Part shown: positions 60,421 through 64,000 of the stretch, one piece after another | Layout of the letters: each line of letters begins with the position of its first letter | How positions within the stretch are numbered: position 1 is the first letter of the stretch | NCBI GenBank assembly: GCA_019240215.1 | Contig: JAFAYQ010000062.1 | Coordinates: forward strand, 1 to 64,000 | Source of the DNA: Actinomycetota bacterium | Lineage (GTDB): Bacteria; Actinomycetota; Actinomycetes; Streptosporangiales; Streptosporangiaceae | Reading direction: 5' to 3' | Length of the DNA stretch: 64,000 nt | Notes under the pieces: generated by a model | The model's input: only the letters and a program-made list of their open reading frames with translations | Database searches by the model: none | Told to the model about the DNA's origin: nothing | Made by a program: the position numbers and the translations under genes

Positions 60421-61568
60421 CTGGTTCCCTTCTGGAGCGCGCGGGCGATGACCATGCGCTGGATCTGGTTCGAGCCTTCGAAGATCTGCGGCACCTTGGC
60501 CTCCCGCAGATAGCGTTCGGCCGGGAAGTCGCGGGTGTAGCCGGCCCCGCCCAGCACCTGCACCGCGTCGGTGGTGACGCGCATGGCCATGTCGGTGGCC
60601 ACCAGCTTGGCGATGGATGCCTGCCGGTGGAACGGCCGGCCCCGGTCCCGGCGGCGGGCCGCGTCCAGGTAGGTGGCCCGGGCCGACTCCACCCCGGCCG
60701 CCATGTCGGCCAGCATGAACTGCAGGCCCTGGAAATCGATGATCGGCTGGCCGAACTGGGTGCGGCCGCGGGCGTACTCGACCGCCTCGTCCAGCGCCGC
60801 CTGGGCCAGGCCGACCGCGCAGGCGGCGATGCCCAGCCGCCCGGAATCGAGCGCCTCCAGCGCGATCTTCAGGCCCTGGCCCTCGGCCCCCAGCAACCGG
60901 CCGGCCGGAACCCGGGCCTGGTCCAGCCGTAGCTGGGCGGTGGGCGAGCCGGTCAGCCCCATCTTGTGCTCGGGCGCCCCGAACCCGAGGCCGGGGGTGC
61001 CCGCGTCCATCAGCAGGCAGCTGATCCCGCGCCCGCCATCGTCGCTGGTCCGCACCATCACCGTGTAGAAGTCCGCCTGGCCGGCGTGCGTGATCCAGGC
61101 CTTGGTCCCGGTCAGCAGGTAGTCGTCGCCGTCCCGGACGGCGCGGGCCGACAGCGCGGCCGCGTCCGAGCCGGCCTGGGGCTCGGACAGCGCGTAGGCG
61201 CCCAGCAGGTCCCCGCCGAGCTGGGCGGGCAGCCAGCGGTCGCGCTGCTCGTCGGTCCCGAACCGCACCAGCGGGAAGCACGCCATCGTGTGCACCGACA
61301 AGCCGACCCCGACCGTCATCCAGGCGGCGGCCAGCTCCTCCAGGACCTGCAGGTACACCTCGTAGCTGACGTCGCCGCCACCCCAGCGTTCCGGGTAGGG
61401 CAGGCCGAGCAGGCCGCTCTTGCCCAGCAGGGCGAACTTTTCCCGCGGGAAGCGGTTCTCGGCCTCGTACTCGCTGGCGATCGGCTTCAGCTCGTCGCGG
61501 GCGATCTCCCGGGCCAGCGCGACCAGCGCCTCGGCTTCGTCATCGGGCAGCATCCGCTCAACCGGCAT
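60417..61568 (-). CDS. Acyl-CoA dehydrogenase
   Basis: 383-residue acyl-CoA dehydrogenase: LAREIARDELKPIASEYEAE, GAYALSEPQAGSDAAALSAR, YLLTGTKAWITHAGQADFY, KMGLTGSPTAQLRLDQARVP, YARGRTQFGQPIIDFQGLQF and LGGAGYTRDFPAERYLREAK. It ends QIFEGSNQIQRMVIARAL, where the catalytic Glu (FEGSNQI) is present. It differs from the other copy at 52230-53372 in this C-terminal motif. It leads the operon with the SDR, folP2-like and LigB-like genes. Confidence 0.94.
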   Translation of the reverse strand: MPVERMLPDDEAEALVALAREIARDELKPIASEYEAENRFPREKFALLGKSGLLGLPYPERWGGGDVSYEVYLQVLEELAAAWMTVGVGLSVHTMACFPLVRFGTDEQRDRWLPAQLGGDLLGAYALSEPQAGSDAAALSARAVRDGDDYLLTGTKAWITHAGQADFYTVMVRTSDDGGRGISCLLMDAGTPGLGFGAPEHKMGLTGSPTAQLRLDQARVPAGRLLGAEGQGLKIALEALDSGRLGIAACAVGLAQAALDEAVEYARGRTQFGQPIIDFQGLQFMLADMAAGVESARATYLDAARRRDRGRPFHRQASIAKLVATDMAMRVTTDAVQVLGGAGYTRDFPAERYLREAKVPQIFEGSNQIQRMVIARALQKGTR

Positions 61569-61577
61569 GCTCCGAGG

Positions 61578-64000
61578 CTAACCGGAAGCTTCGGCCACCC
61601 ACCACTTCGGGTCAGCCGGGGTGCTGGTCCTCGACGATCGCGACCGCCTGCTCCTGGGTGAGCCGGGAACCGGCCGCGAACGCCTGCTCGAACGGGTCCG
61701 CGCCCAGCCGCTGGCGGAGCTGGGCGACCAGGTCGGCCTCCAGCTTGCGCAGGTGCGGCCAGGCGGGCAGGGCGCCTCGGCCAGCAGGGTCCGGGCCTCC
61801 TCGAGCCGCTCGTGCTGGATCGCGAGGACGCCCAGCTCGACCCGGGAACCGGCCTCAAGCCAATCCCCGCCCGCTCGTTCGGCCAGGTCGCGGGCTTCGC
61901 GCAGGTGCTCCAGGGCGTCGTCGTAGCGGCCCAGGGCGGTCTCCACCGAGCCGACCGTGAACGCGGTCATGGCCGTGAAGACCGGCTCGTCCTGGCCGCG
62001 GAACTCCTCCAGCGCCAGCGCTGCTTCCCGCCGCGTGCCCTCGAAGTCGCCGGGAATCGGCAGGGTCCAGGCCAGGGCCAGGTGGCAGGCGGCGTGCAGA
62101 AACGGATCACCGATCCCGGCCAGCAGCGGGGCCAGCCGCTGGCGGGCGGCCAGCGCGGCCGCGTCGTCGCCGGTGTCGACCGCGGTCACCGCGGCCGCGA
62201 AGGCCAGCTCGGCCTGGGCCTGCCGGTCCAGTTGGCCGGCGGCGGGCAGGACTTGCTCCACCCAGGACCTGGCCTCGCGTTCGAGGTCGCGCACCGACCA
62301 GTACAGCCACAGGACCCGGAACAGGTGCGGCAACTGTCCCGGATCATCGGCCAGGTACCAGTGCACCGCGGTGGCCAGGTTCCCGGCTTCGGCGTCGAGC
62401 TGGTCCAGCCATTCGGCCCGGCCGGTGCTGCGCAGCGGCCGGTCGGCCTGCTCGGCCAGCCCCTGGTAGTAGCGGGCGTGCCGCCGCCCGATCTGGGCGG
62501 CGTCGGGCCGGGCGGCCAGCCGTTCGGCCACGAACTCGCGGACCGTCTCCAGCATCCGGGTCCGGGCGCCGGTCTGGGTGCTGGCGCGGTAGATCAGACT
62601 GTGGCTGGCCAGTTCCTCGGACAGCTCAAGGGCCCGGTCCTCGTCGATCTGGGCGACGTCGGCGGCCGCCTGCATGGTCCAGCCGTCGGTGAACACCGCG
62701 GTGACCTCCAGCAGCGACCGCTCCTGATCGGTCAGCAGGCCCACGCTCCACTCGACCGTGGCGCGCAGGGTCCGCTGCCGTTCGGGCAGGTCGACGGCGC
62801 CGGTCCCGAGCGCGTCGAGCGACTGGGCGAGCCGGTCGAGCAGCACGGCCGGCTCCAGCAGCCGGGTGCGGGCGGCGGCCAGCTCGATACCGAGCGGCAG
62901 GCCCTCAAGCCGCCGGCAGATCTCGGCCACCGCGGCCGCGTTGTCCTCGGTCAGCGCGAAGTCGGGGCGGACCGAGCGGGCCCGGTCCGCGAACAGCGCC
63001 ACCGCCGGCCAGGACCGCAGCTCGGCCAGCGGCACCGGGGCCGGGCCGGCCGGCACCGCCAGCGGCGGCACCGGGTACTCGCGTTCGGCCCGCAGCCGCA
63101 GCGCGGTGCGGCTGGTGGCCAGGATGGCCAGCCGCGGGCAGCGGGCGGGCAGCTCCGCGAGCTGACGGGCGACCTCGACCACCTGCTCGAGGTTGTCGAG
63201 GATGAGCAGCCAGGCGCCGTCGCCGAACGTCTCGGCCAGCGCCTCCAGCGGCGAGCGGGTCCCGGTCAGGTCGGCTCCGGCCGCCCGGCCGATGGCGGTC
63301 AGCACCAGGTCGGGGTCGGTGACGGTGTCGAGCGGGACGAACACGGTGCCGGCCGGGAACTGGCCCGGCAGCCGTTCGCCGACCGCGACCGCCAGCCGGG
63401 TCTTGCCGACCCCGCCCGGCCCGGTCAGGGTGACCAGCCGCACGCCGGGCTGTTCGAGCAGGGCGGTCACCTGGCCGATGTCGTGGTCGCGGCCGAGCAG
63501 CGAGGTCGGGTTGACCGGCAGCGGGTGCTGCGGACGGGCGACCGGCGGTGCGGGCGCCCCGGCCGGGGCCGGTGCGGTGAAGCGCTCGCTGAGCAGCACC
63601 GCCAGGTCGTTCTCGACCAGCTGCTCCAGTTCGGCGGCGTCGGCGAAGTGCTGGTAGGAGAGGCCGCCGCTGTCCCGGATGCGGGCCAGCAGGGCGGTGA
63701 GCCGGGGCTCGCGGTCCGGGGCCGGGGTCTTGACGTAGAGCAGCTGGGGCTGCCCGGCCGCCAGCCGGTACTCGTCCTCGAGGCCGGAGATCTCTTCGCC
63801 GGGGGCGACCCAGCCGTAGCTCTGCCAGTAGATCCCGATGAAGATCTGGCTCTGCCGCAGGTAGGAACGGTAGAGGTCGCGGGGCGGGTGCGGCCGGGCG
63901 CCGAGCTCGAACATCACCGGCACCAGCCGCAGCCGGGTCACCGCGTCCTTGACCGCCTGCCGTTCGGGAGCCAGCTCGGCCAGCGTCGAGCTGACGAACA
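61578..64000 (-). CDS. NB-ARC/TPR signalling ATPase with DUF4062-like N-terminus (partial; 3' end damaged)
   Basis: At least 800 residues; the 5' end runs off the window. The N-terminus (FVSSTLAELAPERQAVKDAV, then IFIGIYWQSYGWVAPGEEIS) resembles a DUF4062 domain. The NB-ARC ATPase follows with TLTGPGGVGKTRLAVAV (P-loop), WLLILDNLEQVVE (Walker B) and LEGLPLGIELAAAR. TPR-like repeats end at EEARTLLAEA. There the frame is lost: the present frame reads PCPPGRTCASWR to 61578, while another frame carries the expected family tail (LVAQLRQRLGADPFEQAF) to a stop at 61612-61614. About 45 codons appear deleted near 61770. The gene may be non-functional or simply mis-sequenced. Confidence 0.8.
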   Translation of the reverse strand, partial: FVSSTLAELAPERQAVKDAVTRLRLVPVMFELGARPHPPRDLYRSYLRQSQIFIGIYWQSYGWVAPGEEISGLEDEYRLAAGQPQLLYVKTPAPDREPRLTALLARIRDSGGLSYQHFADAAELEQLVENDLAVLLSERFTAPAPAGAPAPPVARPQHPLPVNPTSLLGRDHDIGQVTALLEQPGVRLVTLTGPGGVGKTRLAVAVGERLPGQFPAGTVFVPLDTVTDPDLVLTAIGRAAGADLTGTRSPLEALAETFGDGAWLLILDNLEQVVEVARQLAELPARCPRLAILATSRTALRLRAEREYPVPPLAVPAGPAPVPLAELRSWPAVALFADRARSVRPDFALTEDNAAAVAEICRRLEGLPLGIELAAARTRLLEPAVLLDRLAQSLDALGTGAVDLPERQRTLRATVEWSVGLLTDQERSLLEVTAVFTDGWTMQAAADVAQIDEDRALELSEELASHSLIYRASTQTGARTRMLETVREFVAERLAARPDAAQIGRRHARYYQGLAEQADRPLRSTGRAEWLDQLDAEAGNLATAVHWYLADDPGQLPHLFRVLWLYWSVRDLEREARSWVEQVLPAAGQLDRQAQAELAFAAAVTAVDTGDDAAALAARQRLAPLLAGIGDPFLHAACHLALAWTLPIPGDFEGTRREAALALEEFRGQDEPVFTAMTAFTVGSVETALGRYDDALEHLREARDLAERAGGDWLEAGSRVELGVLAIQHERLEEARTLLAEAPCPPGRTCASWRPTWSPSSASGWARTRSSRRSRPVPGSPRSRRSRSSRTSTPADPKWWVAEASG

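Overview
The window is chromosomal DNA of a high-GC, filamentous-type actinomycete. The evidence is strongly GC-biased codons, a conservon (CvnABCD), an actinobacterial Asp23/AmaP cluster, GarA/FtsR signalling genes, an SCO1388/SCO1389-like pair, GT87 and HpnB-type glycosyltransferases and a DUF222-HNH protein. I cannot assign a genus; the mix fits Streptosporangiales, Thermomonosporaceae or relatives. I see no rRNA, tRNA, CRISPR array, phage or insertion sequence. Statements about families come from general knowledge; no database search was run.

Layout. 1-3.4 kb: partial uvrC, a cupin, an HpnB-like glycosyltransferase and a HAD hydrolase. 3.4-9.5 kb: gcvP behind a glycine riboswitch, then MerR, bifunctional nuclease, ftsR and garA. 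The order matches the Mycobacterium tuberculosis Rv1827-Rv1832 neighbourhood and links glycine cleavage to central-metabolism signalling. 9.8-13.1 kb: sugar nucleotidyltransferase/phosphomannomutase fusion and a cardiolipin-synthase-type enzyme. 13.2-20.2 kb: rlmA, a MetE-like protein, GT87, ccdA, a PuuD-like protein lacking its catalytic Cys, and flavohemoglobin. 20.2-23.3 kb: trpEG and thyX behind a tryptophan attenuator whose 21-codon leader peptide carries tandem Trp codons. 23.4-29.6 kb: FUSC transporter, methyltransferase, SRPBCC, XdhC, a small DUF6225-like protein and an SDR.

29.9-34.7 kb is a conservon (kinase, roadblock, DUF742, GTPase) followed by a styrene-monooxygenase-like flavoprotein. 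34.8-39.7 kb is an envelope-stress-like module: five Asp23-type proteins, AmaP, DUF6286 and DUF2273-like membrane proteins, an ECF sigma factor with a low-complexity N-terminus, and an anti-sigma zinc finger apparently fused to an Asp23 domain. 41.3-45.5 kb encodes two adjacent low-complexity exported proteins. One has about 13 units of a glycine-rich strand plus a close cysteine pair. The other has long runs of an LAPVT-type hydrophobic repeat and a C-terminal membrane segment. Both reading frames are broken by apparent indels.

46-52 kb: membrane protein, DUF222-HNH, a GH13 enzyme overlapping a shortened MalY-type lyase, and a small operon (ribbon-helix-helix, VOC, methyltransferase) behind a palindrome. 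52.2-61.6 kb is an acyl-CoA metabolism region: two acyl-CoA dehydrogenases, thiolase, enoyl-CoA hydratase, TesB, AMACR, PaaI thioesterase and SDR. A folP2-like gene and a LigB-like gene lie inside it. The window ends in an NB-ARC/TPR regulator with a DUF4062-like N-terminus and a damaged 3' end.
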